From Helopsaltes ochotensis (Eukaryota > Chordata > Aves > Passeriformes > Locustellidae), in the NCBI GenBank assembly GCA_013400155.1, contig VXBM01000099.1, forward strand, positions 644,719 to 708,718: a DNA stretch of 64,000 bases, given 5' to 3'. Both the position numbers and the translations under genes were made by a program. Under the pieces are notes generated by a model that saw only the letters and a program-made list of their open reading frames with translations, ran no database searches and was not told the origin of the DNA. Position 1 is the stretch's first letter. The number at the start of each line of letters is the position of its first letter. Positions 53,572 through 63,599 of the stretch are shown in pieces.

Positions 53572-54047
53572 GTAACGCCGGGCTGTGCTGTGGCCAGGAC
53601 CTTGGGGAGCTCACGGATGTAGGACCACCTCCCCCTGCCCCTCTCCTGTAAATCCAGTCCTCTGTAGGTGACTCAGGAGCCGGGTCTTGGCCTGGTTTGT
53701 TCCTTATAGGAAAACAGTGAGGGCGAAGCGAAGAGGGCATTCCTGGGGTGAAGGAGAGGCACGTACAGCCTTGTCCAGCTCTCTTGCCGGGGTGTCTGAG
53801 TCTCAGCCACTGCCGTGGTGATGGGGTGGGACTGAGATGCCTGGGCAAGGTGGGCTTCATAGGTACTCGTCACACTGTGCCAGTTTGGGTTCACATTTTC
53901 AATCTGGTGACCTCAGGTCATTGCCCAAAGTTATGTGAGATGGATCCAGAGAGGCTGGCTGATGTCCCTGGGATCAGGCAGAGCAGGTCATGCCCTGGCT
54001 TTGGCTGGAGCATTGAATTAAGAGGTTTGTCCTCTCTTTTCCCACAG
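53572..54047 (+). other. P3H2 intron 6
   Basis: The intron is 476 bases. Nothing is recognisable beyond the splice sites. Confidence 0.85.
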
Positions 54048-54088
54048 AACTACTGGAACAGGTACGGCCCCCGCCAGGACGAGCACAG
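54048..54088 (+). CDS. P3H2: P3H2 exon 7 (41-base small exon)
   Basis: This small exon encodes NYWNRYGPRQDEH and two bases of the next Ser codon, between acceptor TCCCACAG and donor GTGAGC. The NYW-RYG-RQDE pattern is conserved in P3H2. Skipping it would shift the frame, because its length is not a multiple of three. It is too short to be found by open-frame length and was placed by homology and splice signals. Confidence 0.9.
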
Positions 54089-54572
54089 GTGAGCCACAGC
54101 CACCCCAGCTGAGCTGCAGCTTCACCATTCCCCACAGTGGGATCAAGGGGATGTGCTCATGGTGGGGTTCCAGCCTGCCACTCAGGGGTACTGCCCATCC
54201 ACCCAGCACACCATCGTGGTTGAATTAGGGCCCTTTGCCCCTTACCATTGCAAACATTCCCACAAGAACCTCTCTTTAGCTGAGTGCCTCAAAACCAGCA
54301 ATAGTCTAGAGGGAACTTGATTGATGAGGCAAGGTGTCCTGGTCAGATTTGTTGGTATCTGTGCTTTGTTGGTGAAACTGTTGCTCCCATTACCAGAAAA
54401 GCAGTGTTTGCCACAGGACATGGTGAGGGCTTCAACTTGTATGGTTGTGACATTTGTACAAGGTAGTAATTTGCTTGGGGTTTTTGTGTATCAGTTTCCA
54501 CAGGGTGCAAAAGTGCAAGTCCAAGAACTTGTGGCCAGTGTTGTGATGTTCCTGTTCTCTTTTGCTCCTCAG
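54089..54572 (+). other. P3H2 intron 7
   Basis: The intron is 484 bases. Nothing is recognisable beyond the splice sites. Confidence 0.85.
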
Positions 54573-54667
54573 TGTCCCATCAAGTATCAGCAGTGAGCCA
54601 GAGGATGGGCCCCGGCTGTCCCTGACAAAGAAACCCATGCCAAAGCCAGATAGAGAGCTGAAGGAGG
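54573..54667 (+). CDS. P3H2: P3H2 exon 8
   Basis: The exon is 95 bases, completing a Ser codon, giving 31 full codons and one base of a Gly codon. The product (VPSSISSEPEDG, then SLTKKPMPKPDRELKE) is the polar, poorly conserved linker before the dioxygenase domain. In human P3H2 the same position has a similar charged stretch ending in DRDLREG. The acceptor is TTTGCTCCTCAG and the donor GTAAGG. Low conservation is expected here, and the phase fit on both sides supports the call. Confidence 0.88.
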
Positions 54668-57356
54668 GTAAGGCTGATGAATATGTTTTAACAAAATCAG
54701 GGGATTTTTTTTTTTCCTATTGCTAGAGACTACAGACTGTAGAGACTCGCCATTGAGCAATGAGGGCCACTCCTATTTAAGGGAGTTCAAGTTTTGTTTT
54801 AAGAGACAGAGAAGTCTTCAGTGCTGCCACAGCATTCCTGGGTTTGTGGATCCCAGGGCACTGCTCTGCCCTTGGACTTGTTTTTTCCACCTGCTGAGCT
54901 ATTCAGTGCAGATGAGGAGATGTGGAGCTGGGAGGCTGGGTTTTCTCACCATGGGGAAAGCAAACCAGCAAACAGTAGCCTTTCCTCCAGGTGCTTTTAG
55001 GATCAACGTGTTCCCTGTTGCCCAGGCTGCTGAAGGATGGATGCTGGAAGCATCCTGTCCTGCTGCTTTCCTAAATGTGCTGGATCACACCATACTAACA
55101 ACCACTTCTCTTTGCAGACTGGGTTATGATTTTGTGTCTTAGCTCACATGAAATCACTTGTTTATAAGTCTGTCAGCAGACATTTCAAGTGATTTCAGCA
55201 CATTTTCAGCAACCACAGAAAATACCATAACATCTTCTACTAAAGACAGGATTTTTCCCCTTAACAATTTTGAAAAACAATATTTTAGCCAAGCACCAAA
55301 GCAGAGTCCTTGCTGCAAAACAACAGGGTCTCAAGCCAGGAGGTTCTTGTGTCTCTAGTGAGCCAGCTCCACAGCAGCAGGCAATTAAACCTCCCTATAA
55401 TGCAATGGGTGGTAGCACTTTTTGGGGAATTTCACAGCTTTCCCCAGCCCAAGTTGTGTCCAGCTGCTCAGTGTTGTGTTCAGAGTGTTGTTATCCCTTC
55501 TCTAGCTGTACATAAAATAGGCAAATACCACAGAAAGATACCAAAAATTTTGTTTAAGCCAAGATCTGGTTGAATTATATTTGTTGGCCTGTTTGCTGTT
55601 TATAACCAAGTAATTTCAGAGTCCTTCTTTCTGTTTTTATTTCTTTCTATGCTCTTATTCTGGTTTACTTGCAGAATGTTTTTGTTTACAAAGAAAACTG
55701 AACCCATTCAATAAGGAACTGGGATTTTTGTCCATCCAGCTGCTGCCTTTCTCTGTTGTCTTTTTTTCTTTCTTTTTACTTGGAAAAAGAAAAGGCCAAA
55801 AGAAAAAAGTCTATTTTAATTTTGCACTCTTTTGTACTTCTACCCTTCCCCCTTCCTCCTTTCTGCCAATTTCTTCACTCCCAAAAGTCCATAGAATTCC
55901 TCAGTTTCTCTGGGGTGTTTTTCACAGAGCACAGAACAGGAAACAGGTCTGTCTCTCTGCTGGTGCTTAGTGCAGGCAGAGGCAAGGAAAGCAGGTGGGA
56001 GCACGCTGTCAGTGTGGGACAAGGGTTCACTGTCCATGGCACAGAGCTGCCCCATTAGCTCCCTGGGAGGAACAAGAAGAAATGTTGGAAGTGTTGAGTG
56101 ATGCCTTCCATGTTCATCCCTCATGTGCCTGTGGCTGAGGAAGAACAACATCTGAGCTGGAAAGCTGAGCCCTGTGTTGGAGCATGCAAGGAGTTTGGAT
56201 TTGAGAATTCTGATTCTGATCCAGCTGCATTTGCAATAAGTGTGGTTATCAAGTAACAAAATCAGCACAGTGAACACCAGAAACATCCCATCTTTTCCAT
56301 TTCCAAGAAACCTAACTCTTCAGAAATAAAGCTGTGGGCTAATGACAGGGCTTTGTGGGGCTTACATGTCCTGCATAGGCCAAGGAGACCTGCCAAAAAC
56401 ACAGCTTTGACTCAATAGACAGGAAAAGTAAAAGTTATAAAAGCATTGTCACAGAGAAGTTTCCTTGTGTCACATGCTGAGAGGAACTCTGTGGCTCTGT
56501 TTCCTCTATTTCGTTGCCTGTCTATGACAACAAAACTTTCTTCACAGTTTAAATGTATTTAATTTTTCTCCTGGAGAAACATCTGGTTTAGGCTTTTATT
56601 GTTGTAATTTCTTTCCTTTTCTTTCTTTGAGGAAATGTGTGTAAGAGGCTTCCAAAGATGGTGGTTTAGGAGCCTTGCTCTGGTTTTTTTATCAGTCATA
56701 ATTTGATGGGGATGGATTGAAACCTCTCATAAAAAGCTTGCAGGCAGAGGGAGGCAGCTCAGAGGCTGGATGTGAGGGATGGCAGGGACAGCCATGGCAG
56801 CTCCTTTGTCTCAGTGGAGGAGGATTATCCTGAGAGTCTTCTGGCTCACCTGCTGCCTGCCCTCCTTGGAGGAGAGCAATGCTTGCTGCCAGCTCAGCAC
56901 CATGTGAGGTTTTCTCTGTGTACAGAAGACAAAAAACACTGATGACAGTTGCAGAGTAGCTTTGCATGCCAAGCCAGCAGCATCCACACAGCACAAACGC
57001 AATGGGAACCTACATTGGTGTTGGCAGCTGGGCTGAGAGCCAAGTCAGCCACTGTCCCTGTCTGTCCCTGTGTCCCACTGGGGTTTGGTGTTTCCAGGCT
57101 GTGGTCCCTGCATTTGCAAGGCAGCTGTTGAGAAGGTAGAAAATGCTGATGCTCCTGCAGCAAATTGATTTCATCTCCTTGTGTTCCCGTTGCTTCTGTT
57201 CCTTTTGTTACTGATGGGAGGCCAAACTCTGCTCTCTGCTGTGGAGCTCTTTGCCTGTCAGCACACCTGGGTGACTGCAGCTGGCCTCCAGCCACTGTAC
57301 CAGATGTCAACAAGGCCAGGGCGTGTTCAGCAGGATGGTTTTGTGTCTGTCCTCAG
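54668..57356 (+). other. P3H2 intron 8
   Basis: The intron is 2689 bases. It is AT-rich in its first half, with T-rich and pyrimidine-rich tracts around 54705-54718 and 55750-55860. No gene or classifiable repeat was seen. It separates the linker exons from the catalytic-domain exons. Confidence 0.85.
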
Positions 57357-57484
57357 GGGGCCCTCTTCTCTACAGCGATGTGAAGTTCGTCTACAACTCT
57401 CAGCAGCTGAACGGCACGCAGCGAGTGCTGCTGGATAACGTCATCTCGGAGGAGCAGTGCCGGGAGCTGCACAGGGTGGCCAAC
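57357..57484 (+). CDS. P3H2: P3H2 exon 9
   Basis: The exon is 128 bases. It finishes a Gly codon, gives 42 codons and ends in phase 0. It starts the C-terminal prolyl hydroxylase half: GPLLYSDVKFVYNSQQLNGT, then QRVLLDNVISEEQCRELHRV. The sequon NGT (Asn codon at 57410) is a conserved N-glycosylation site. The acceptor is TCTGTCCTCAG and the donor GTGAGT. The SEEQCREL segment is typical of the P3H1-3 catalytic half and is nearly unchanged from human P3H2. Confidence 0.95.
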
Positions 57485-58015
57485 GTGAGTGGGCAATGGC
57501 CCTGGGTTGAGTGTGGCAGCTGAGTGTGTGATCAGCCTCTGGAGGGCTTCTGGGTTCGTTGCTGAGTGCTGCAGCTGATGGCAGGATGCCTGTGGGGAGC
57601 AGGTGGATGCTTGTCCCCGGTGCACACCCATAACTGCAGCACGGGAGCTGCTGCTCCATCCTGGGCTCTTCCTGTGAACACGCTGCAGGACAGAGCCGGT
57701 GCAGAAAGAGCTCTTTCCCCATATTATAACAACCCCAAAGGATGCTCATCCACAAGTCTGGTTGAGCCTTCTCATTCACCATTAACTGAGCTTGGGAAGG
57801 GACTGGAGTGTGCCTGAACATCCCCAGTGGGGAGGTGGGTGGTTGATACCTGGCATCTGTGTTCACAGAGAGCTGCAGCTCCTTTCCACCCCAGCTCACC
57901 TGGCCCTGTGAATGCAGCCCTGGGGGATTTGGGGAAGAGGGTGCCATGTACTTCCATTACAGAGCCCTCTCTCCCGACAAACCAGTTCACCCCTCATCTG
58001 TATTCGTGTCTTCAG
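57485..58015 (+). other. P3H2 intron 9
   Basis: The intron is 531 bases. Nothing is recognisable beyond the splice sites. Confidence 0.85.
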
Positions 58016-58111
58016 GGGATCATGTTGGCTGGAGATGGTTACAGGGGCAAAACCTCCCCCCACACCCCGAATGAGAGATTTGAAGGAGCCACTGTCCTCA
58101 AAGCCCTCAAG
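58016..58111 (+). CDS. P3H2: P3H2 exon 10
   Basis: The exon is 96 bases, exactly 32 codons, phase 0. It encodes GIMLAGDGYRGKTSPHTPNE, then RFEGATVLKALK, an almost invariant P3H segment at the start of the double-stranded beta-helix region. The acceptor is GTGTCTTCAG and the donor GTACAG. An 89-base intron (58112-58200) follows. Confidence 0.95.
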
Positions 58112-58200
58112 GTACAGCTCCCTCTTCCTTCTCCTCTCCTGTGCCCTCCCTCCCGGTCTGCACATGCCACTGACCTCCCTTTGCCCTTCTCCTTGCCCAG

Positions 58201-58351
58201 TATGGCTACGAGGGCCGTGTCCCGATGAAGAGTGCCCGGCTGTTCTACGACATCAGTGAGAAGGCTCGCAGGATCGTCGAGTCCTACTTCCTGCTCAACT
58301 CCACGCTCTACTTCTCCTACACCCACCTGGTGTGCCGCACCGCCCTCTCCG
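58201..58351 (+). CDS. P3H2: P3H2 exon 11
   Basis: The exon is 151 bases, 50 codons plus the first base of a Gly codon. It encodes YEGRVPMKSARLFYDISEKA, then RRIVESYFLLNSTLYFSYTH and LVCRTALS. The NST sequon (Asn codon at 58297) is the second N-glycosylation site. The segment packs against the iron site in the dioxygenase fold. The acceptor is CTTGCCCAG and the donor GTGAGA. Confidence 0.95.
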
Positions 58352-58866
58352 GTGAGAGTCGGGGCTGGCTCTGCAGCAGGGAGCATGGGGGGGTTCAGCC
58401 CCCCATGGGGGGCTCATCACTGCGGGTCCCAAGCTCACAGTAGCTCTGTTTTGCTTAATGCTTTGATTGGTGGGCAAGGGCTGGGCAAAGTCAGCATCTC
58501 ACAGCACCGAAAAGTGGGCACTGCTGTCCCCAAAAAAGCAATTTCTGCAATGTCTCTTGGTTTTCATATCTGCAACTCCTCCTATTTTCTCCTCCCTTTT
58601 CTCTTGCCTCTTCTTGTCTGTCGCTTCTCCTTTCCATCCCAGCCCCAGCTCTCCATCTCACTTCCCTGCAGTCAGGAACAGGCGGAGCTATGCAGATCTG
58701 AGTCCTCAGATGTTGCCTTTTCTCCCCAGCCATTCCTTTCCTCCTCTCACCTGTGAACACCACCTGGAGTGGGGTCGGGGTAGGCTCCCACTCCATGATG
58801 AGAGCACGGCATTTCCATCTCATCCATCCCTTCTCCTTCCCCCTTCCTCCACATGGTCCTGCCTAG
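58352..58866 (+). other. P3H2 intron 11
   Basis: The intron is 515 bases. It is marked by a long pyrimidine-rich stretch at about 58577-58650. Its acceptor is TGCCTAG, the only TAG acceptor among the gene's introns in this window. Confidence 0.85.
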
Positions 58867-58984
58867 GCCAGCAGGAGCGAAGGAATGATCTGAGCCATCC
58901 CATCCATGCTGACAACTGCCTCTTGGACCCCGAGGCCAACGAGTGCTGGAAGGAACCCCCTGCCTACACCTTTCGGGATTACAG
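58867..58984 (+). CDS. P3H2: P3H2 exon 12 (iron-binding HxD)
   Basis: The exon is 118 bases, finishing a Gly codon, with 38 full codons and two bases of the next Ser. It holds the first part of the catalytic iron triad: in SHPIHADNC the His codon is at 58905 and the Asp codon at 58911 (HxD). These ligands bind Fe(II) in the 2-oxoglutarate dioxygenase fold. The following LLDPEANECWKEPPAYTFRD is nearly invariant in P3H2. Both ligands are intact, which argues for an active enzyme. The donor is GTAGGA. Confidence 0.96.
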
Positions 58985-59144
58985 GTAGGAAGGAAGGGAA
59001 GGAATCTCCTTAGGGACTGCTCTCCCTCTGGCTGTTCCCCACCCATGTCTTAGGGGAGCACTGTGGGATCTGTCCAGAAGGTGGGGGTCAGCCTTGAGAT
59101 CTCCCCAGTGTTCCCCTAACTGGGGTTTCCCACTTCTTCCCCAG

Positions 59145-59220
59145 TGCCCTCCTGTACATGAATGCAGATTTTGAAGGTGGCGAGTTCATTTTCACCGAGA
59201 TGGACGCCAAAACCGTGACA
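59145..59220 (+). CDS. P3H2: P3H2 exon 13
   Basis: The exon is 76 bases. It completes the Ser codon, gives 25 codons and ends in phase 0. It encodes ALLYMNADFEGGEFIFTEMD and AKTVT, where the FEGGEF turn is characteristic of prolyl hydroxylase-type dioxygenases. The acceptor is CTTCTTCCCCAG and the donor GTGAGT. The preceding intron (58985-59144) is only 160 bases. Confidence 0.95.
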
Positions 59221-60138
59221 GTGAGTTGGTGCTGTGGGCCAAAAGCTGTTCCTCAGCAGTCCATGCTGAGGGCTCTGGGCTTCCCTGGGCAGCCTCTGGC
59301 TCCCACCTTGCAAACAGCCCATGCAAAATCCTGCTGCAGAGGCGCACAGACCATCTGGTCCCTCCCAAGAGGCCGTGCCAAGCAGGAAACCTGCAGATTA
59401 GGGGTTCTCCCCACCCCCGGTGCGGGCAGAGGGATGGCTGGTAGCTGTCCCTGCCTGGAGGACTGCTGAGCTGCCACCCCATCTTGTGGTCGAACATGAA
59501 CTGGTGTCTCTACAGATGCAGTGCCTGCTCCAGGTCTCTTGTTCCAGAGTGGGTCACAGTGGTGGGCATCAGATCCTGAGAGGGATGTGGCTCAGGCATG
59601 AGCCCTCACCTCTGTTTGGGGCCATTAAGGAAGCTGGGCACTCACTCTGTGGCTGGACAGAGGTCTGGGCACCATGCTGGGGTCTGTGGAGAAGCTGGAG
59701 GGTAGATTGTGTCTACTTAAGTGCTTGAGGGTTGATTTGGTTGTCACTCCCTCTCCTGAGGTCCTGCAGGGCTCTTTTGGACTCTGCCAAGAGAAAGAAA
59801 GGTGTTTCCCAGCCATGCCAGGCTTATCCTGGACTTCCCTGGAGTTATGTCATGGTCCCATTCTGTCATGGCTCTAGGTGGTCACCTGTAGGCTCTACAG
59901 AGACTCCATGGCATTCTGTCCTTTCTGCAGGATGTCTGCACAGCAGCAGCCAGCTTCACACCTCCCTGTTTGCCCCACACATTTTTCCAGCCATGCCCAG
60001 AGCTGTTCACGTCCCCCAGAGCAGCTCACCAGCTCCTGGGGCGATGCAGAGGGATGCCCAGTGAGGTCCCAAGCCCTGGAGCGTGGTGAGCCCAGGCACA
60101 GGCAGTGTGTGCAGCCTGGCTGTGCTGTTTCCCTGCAG
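59221..60138 (+). other. P3H2 intron 13
   Basis: The intron is 918 bases. Nothing is recognisable beyond the splice sites. Confidence 0.85.
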
Positions 60139-60279
60139 GCCTCCATCAAGCCCAAGTGTGGCAGGATGATCAGCTTCTCGTCGGGCGGCGAGAACCCCCA
60201 CGGGGTGAAGGCGGTCACCAAAGGCCAGCGCTGCGCCGTGGCTCTCTGGTTCACCCTGGACCCTCTGTACAGAGAGCTG
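60139..60279 (+). CDS. P3H2: P3H2 exon 14 (distal iron His and 2-oxoglutarate Arg)
   Basis: The exon is 141 bases, exactly 47 codons, phase 0. It supplies the remaining active-site residues: the distal iron ligand His in GGENPHGVKAV (codon 60199-60201) and, ten residues later, the Arg in KGQRCAVALWF (codon 60229-60231) that holds the 2-oxoglutarate C5 carboxylate. This spacing is the family standard. The exon ends with TLDPLYREL and donor GTGAGT. The acceptor is GTTTCCCTGCAG. Confidence 0.96.
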
Positions 60280-61347
60280 GTGAGTCCCTCCATCCTGATG
60301 TCAGGGGAGCTGGGGCACACCCAGCATCCCGCAGGATCCAGGACCATCTTATTTTCTCCAGTCCCAGTGCATCTTTTTTCCTCCCATTACAGCAGCACTC
60401 CCATGATATGAGCTGGTGGCCCCAGGATGGGTTTTTCCTGCCAGTCCTGGTCCTGGGCCCTCATTGCCTTTGGCCCGTGGGGTGCAGTGCCGTGTGGGGT
60501 GCTGAGTGAGGTGTGGAAGGGCTCCGTGCAGGGCTGAGCTGGCCGTTTCTGACACCTAGTGGCAACAGCCTGATGGATGGGGAACTCCTCCAGAGCCACC
60601 CGCAGCTCAGAGTGCTATGCTGAGTCCTGCTGCTAAGTCCTCTCACAGGCATTTTGGCAACTTGAAGTCCATGGCACTGGGCACCCGAGATGCCTTGGAA
60701 GATCTGGGCTGTGATGCCTTTCACCAAGCACCCTCCACATTCCGTTTGAAAAAGCTGCTGTACCAGCCCCTGCCTCCCTGTGGTAGCAATTCTGGTCTGT
60801 AAAAATAAAAGATACAAGACCGAGCAAAACTAAATGCAGGGAGAATGCCCAAACCCTCATTCTTTGCCTTGTGATGGAGGTGGGCTGCAAGGTTTAGGGG
60901 AAAGCTGATTTTCAGACACGTACTTCAATGTCTCTCTGGTTTTTTGCAGTAGCAGAAATTGCTCCAGGCTTGGCCTGGATAGTAGGAGATCAGCCCTGCC
61001 CAGGGAGCTGGAAATCAACAACAACCAGAGGGGACAGGAGTGGGGTGTGCTGTGGCAGTGGCTGCTATGGAGTGTGGTAAGGGAACTACAGAACATCAGC
61101 TCTGCCCCAACCACTGCAGCCCTGCAGGGAGGAGGGAATCAGGTGTTGAGGTGGAAAGGGATTTGATTAATTTTGCCCAGCAAATCCCCAGCTCGTGTCT
61201 CAGGCTTCCCCTCTACCTCTCACCTACATTGCTGTTCTGGGGTGAAATCCTTGCTGTGTGTCCTCCCAGCAGCCTGAGCCTCACTGAATAAGCTGGAGCA
61301 GGCTCTGAAGCTCTGCTGTTACCAGTTCTTCCCTTCTCCTCCTGCAG
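60280..61347 (+). other. P3H2 intron 14
   Basis: The intron is 1068 bases. It includes an AATAAA hexamer at 60804-60809. No other gene or repeat was seen. Confidence 0.85.
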
Positions 61348-61440
61348 GAACGAATCCAGGCAGATGAAGTGATTGCGATGTTGGACCAGGAGCATCTAGG
61401 ACCCAGTGAAATGAACATCAACCCAAAGGATGAGCTATGA
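61348..61440 (+). CDS. P3H2: P3H2 exon 15, terminal coding exon with KDEL
   Basis: The coding part is 93 bases, 30 codons plus TGA. It encodes ERIQADEVIAMLDQEHLG and ends MNINPKDEL. The C-terminal KDEL (codons 61426-61437) is the retrieval signal that keeps the enzyme in the endoplasmic reticulum. The ERIQADEVIA...NINPKDEL ending is the one I recall for P3H2 and helps separate it from P3H1 and P3H3. The acceptor is CTCCTCCTGCAG. Confidence 0.96.
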   Translation, partial: ERIQADEVIAMLDQEHLGPSEMNINPKDEL

Positions 61441-61461
61441 ACTAGGCCAAAGACTTTTTCT

Positions 61462-61467
61462 ATTAAA
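61462..61467 (+). promoter_or_regulatory. Possible proximal polyadenylation signal ATTAAA
   Basis: An ATTAAA hexamer lies 22 bases after the stop codon, in AT-rich sequence with T-rich sequence downstream. If used, it would give a very short 3' UTR. Confidence 0.3.
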
Positions 61468-63419
61468 TATTTATTTAATATTGTTTATCTTATTAGAACC
61501 TTTCTATTTTTGTACAGAGATGCTGTATAAATTAACAGGTTAATATGATTGTGGATTTTCAGAAGTGCCTCTTCTGTGTTTAGCACAGCTTTTGCTGGAA
61601 CCATCATCCCTGTGCCAGCATCTCCTGGTGGGGCTGATTCTGCTTCCTGCATTCCCTGTTTTTCTCTAGCACTTCTCAGGACTCATTCAGGCCCACTCTG
61701 CCCCCTTGGAAAATCTTTTTTTTTTCTTTCTCAAACAAAAATAGCTGCTTCTCTTTAGGATATGTTGGAGAAAAGTCTCAGGTGTCCTAATGCACCAGTC
61801 TTCCTGCTCCTGCTTCCTGCTAGGGGAAACTGGAGCACAAAAACTGGAGTTATGACTGTCCCTCACCATTTGAAATATGCTTTTTAGGGGAGAAAACAAA
61901 GGAAAACCTAAGTCCTAGCAAAATGGACATACCTCTGTAGCCATGCAAAGCTGGTGTTTGGACATTAATTCTGAGTAGAGCTTCCAGAAATCAGCTGCTG
62001 AGCAGGGGCATGAGCTGTGCACAGGCATGAAGGGATGTGATTTGCAGCTGACTCTGGTGAAATAGGGTCTGTCACTCATATTCAGTCCCTTCTCTTGCTA
62101 ATGGCCTGGGAACATGAAGGATGCTGCTTCTCACTGTATCCTTTGAGCTTCCAGCCCAGTCTGTTGCTGGTAGAACCTAAAGTATGTAGTCATAATTTGG
62201 AAAGCAGCTTAGGAAGTTGCAGTGCTGTGGTGTTGGGTAGTCATGATGCAGCTCTGTACTCTGGATGTCCTGGCTGCATCCTCCCATCCTGGCAGTGCAG
62301 AAGCAGCAGATGTTCCTGGTGTGGTAGCATCTCTTTGCTCAGAGTACTTCTGACCCAGCCTGAGGATGTTGCAGTGAAAGCAAGCAGCCAAGTAACTGCT
62401 GCTAAGCCAGTAAATCATTCCTCCCCAACCATTAAATTTAATCCTGTGGTGGGGTCAGAGCAGCCCCCATCTCAGTCAGAACAGGCACTTAAGTCACAGA
62501 ACTGCTGTCCCAGACATAAGGACAGCTTTTATTTTGACCCAACAGCTGCTTCTGCTGCTGGAAAGCCATTCCTAAAACTTTTAGCAATCTTCACTGATGA
62601 AATTACTGCAAGGCTGCATTTTATCCAGAAAACAGTGCAGAGACCTTTGCTGGAGTTCACATCCCTGAGCTGCTTTGCTCAGCTCCCTGCTGCATTGGCT
62701 CTTTCGTCAGTCCTTTTCTGCTCCCCTCTGCCAGTTTTGGCATTCCCAGAACTTAAAATCTGCAATAGAGAATTGTCTTTTCTCTTTGCTCCTGTAGCTT
62801 GTGCCTATTCAAACCTCCCAGGCTCAGAAGTCCTCTCTTCCCATCCAGTTACTGGCTGCAAAGGCTGTGGACAAGGATTGTCCTTCTGTTGACACCTCCT
62901 CAAAAGCTGGTCCTGGGCACGATAGAAGGGAACTCTGCATACGGAAGAAGAAATGCCCAGACTGTGAAGTGGGAACTATTACCACCCAGAAAATACTGGA
63001 AGAATAGTTTGCTGCACCTCCTCCAATGCTGCATCTGCAGAGGAAAAGGCTCTGGGAATTTTTAAGACACCAGCATTGCTTATTCCTTTGTTGTTAGCTC
63101 CCTTCCTCATAGATAGTTGAAAAGTTTCATCAAGTTGGCTCCCCAAAAATCTGCCCACAGGTCTCTGCCTTCGAAGAGCCTTCCCTGCTCAAGTGCCTCT
63201 TCTGTAAATACTTAACTCCATCCCCCTTTGCAAAGCAGCCAGAGGGAAAGCTGGGGAGAAGGGCAGCTGTTCACTTTGGAGAGCTGACCCGTTTCATTGT
63301 CCCTCCACGTGCTGCTGCATCCAAGGCTTGACTCTGAAAGCTGCACCTTCCACGTGTGTCTGTGCTGCCATCCCCCAACCATTGCCCGAGTGCATCGTGC
63401 AGAGCGGTCCCTGGGTGCA

Positions 63420-63474
63420 GCCCCAGCCCTCCCAGGGATCCCACCAGCCCCAGCCCTCCCAGGGATCCCACCAG
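63420..63474. repeat. Tandem duplication, 27-bp unit x2, in predicted 3' UTR
   Basis: Bases 63421-63447 and 63448-63474 are identical. The unit starts CCCCAGCCCTCCCAGGGATC and ends CCACCAG. It lies about 100 bases before the distal AATAAA. Confidence 0.9.
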
Positions 63475-63568
63475 CTGGTTCTCCTGCAGGGAGGTGCAGG
63501 GGCTGGCACAGGGCGTGGTTTGTTTGTTGCTGTGGTGGTTTGCCAGAGCTGTGTCTAAATCCAGGGAA

Positions 63569-63574
63569 AATAAA
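63569..63574 (+). terminator. P3H2: Polyadenylation signal AATAAA (distal, best candidate)
   Basis: A canonical AATAAA is followed, 12-40 bases later, by a GT/T-rich stretch (GGGCCTGTCTTTGTCTTTC) that fits a downstream cleavage-factor element. Cleavage is expected near 63585-63600, giving a 3' UTR of about 2.15 kb. Confidence 0.6.
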
Positions 63575-63599
63575 CGAAACACATCTGGGCCTGTCTTTG

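Larger units (their letters stand above)
61441..63590 (+). other. P3H2: P3H2 3' untranslated region (predicted)
   Basis: The region begins after the TGA. The first 100 bases are AT-rich, with an ATTAAA at 61462-61467 and an ATTTATTTA-type element near 61469-61476 that could act in mRNA stability or proximal polyadenylation. The distal end is placed by AATAAA at 63569-63574 followed by T/G-rich sequence. A second ATTAAA is at 62431. A long stop-free frame at about 62095-62892 lies within this region. The 3' end is predicted, not seen directly. Confidence 0.6.

Noticed and set aside
1..61440. Assignment to P3H1 or P3H3 instead of P3H2
   Set aside because: The exon 15 ending (ERIQADEV...NINPKDEL), the CKHDC and SPIENFLPLHYDYL stretches and the very long first intron fit P3H2. 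As I recall, P3H1 is compact and P3H3 lacks a KDEL ending.
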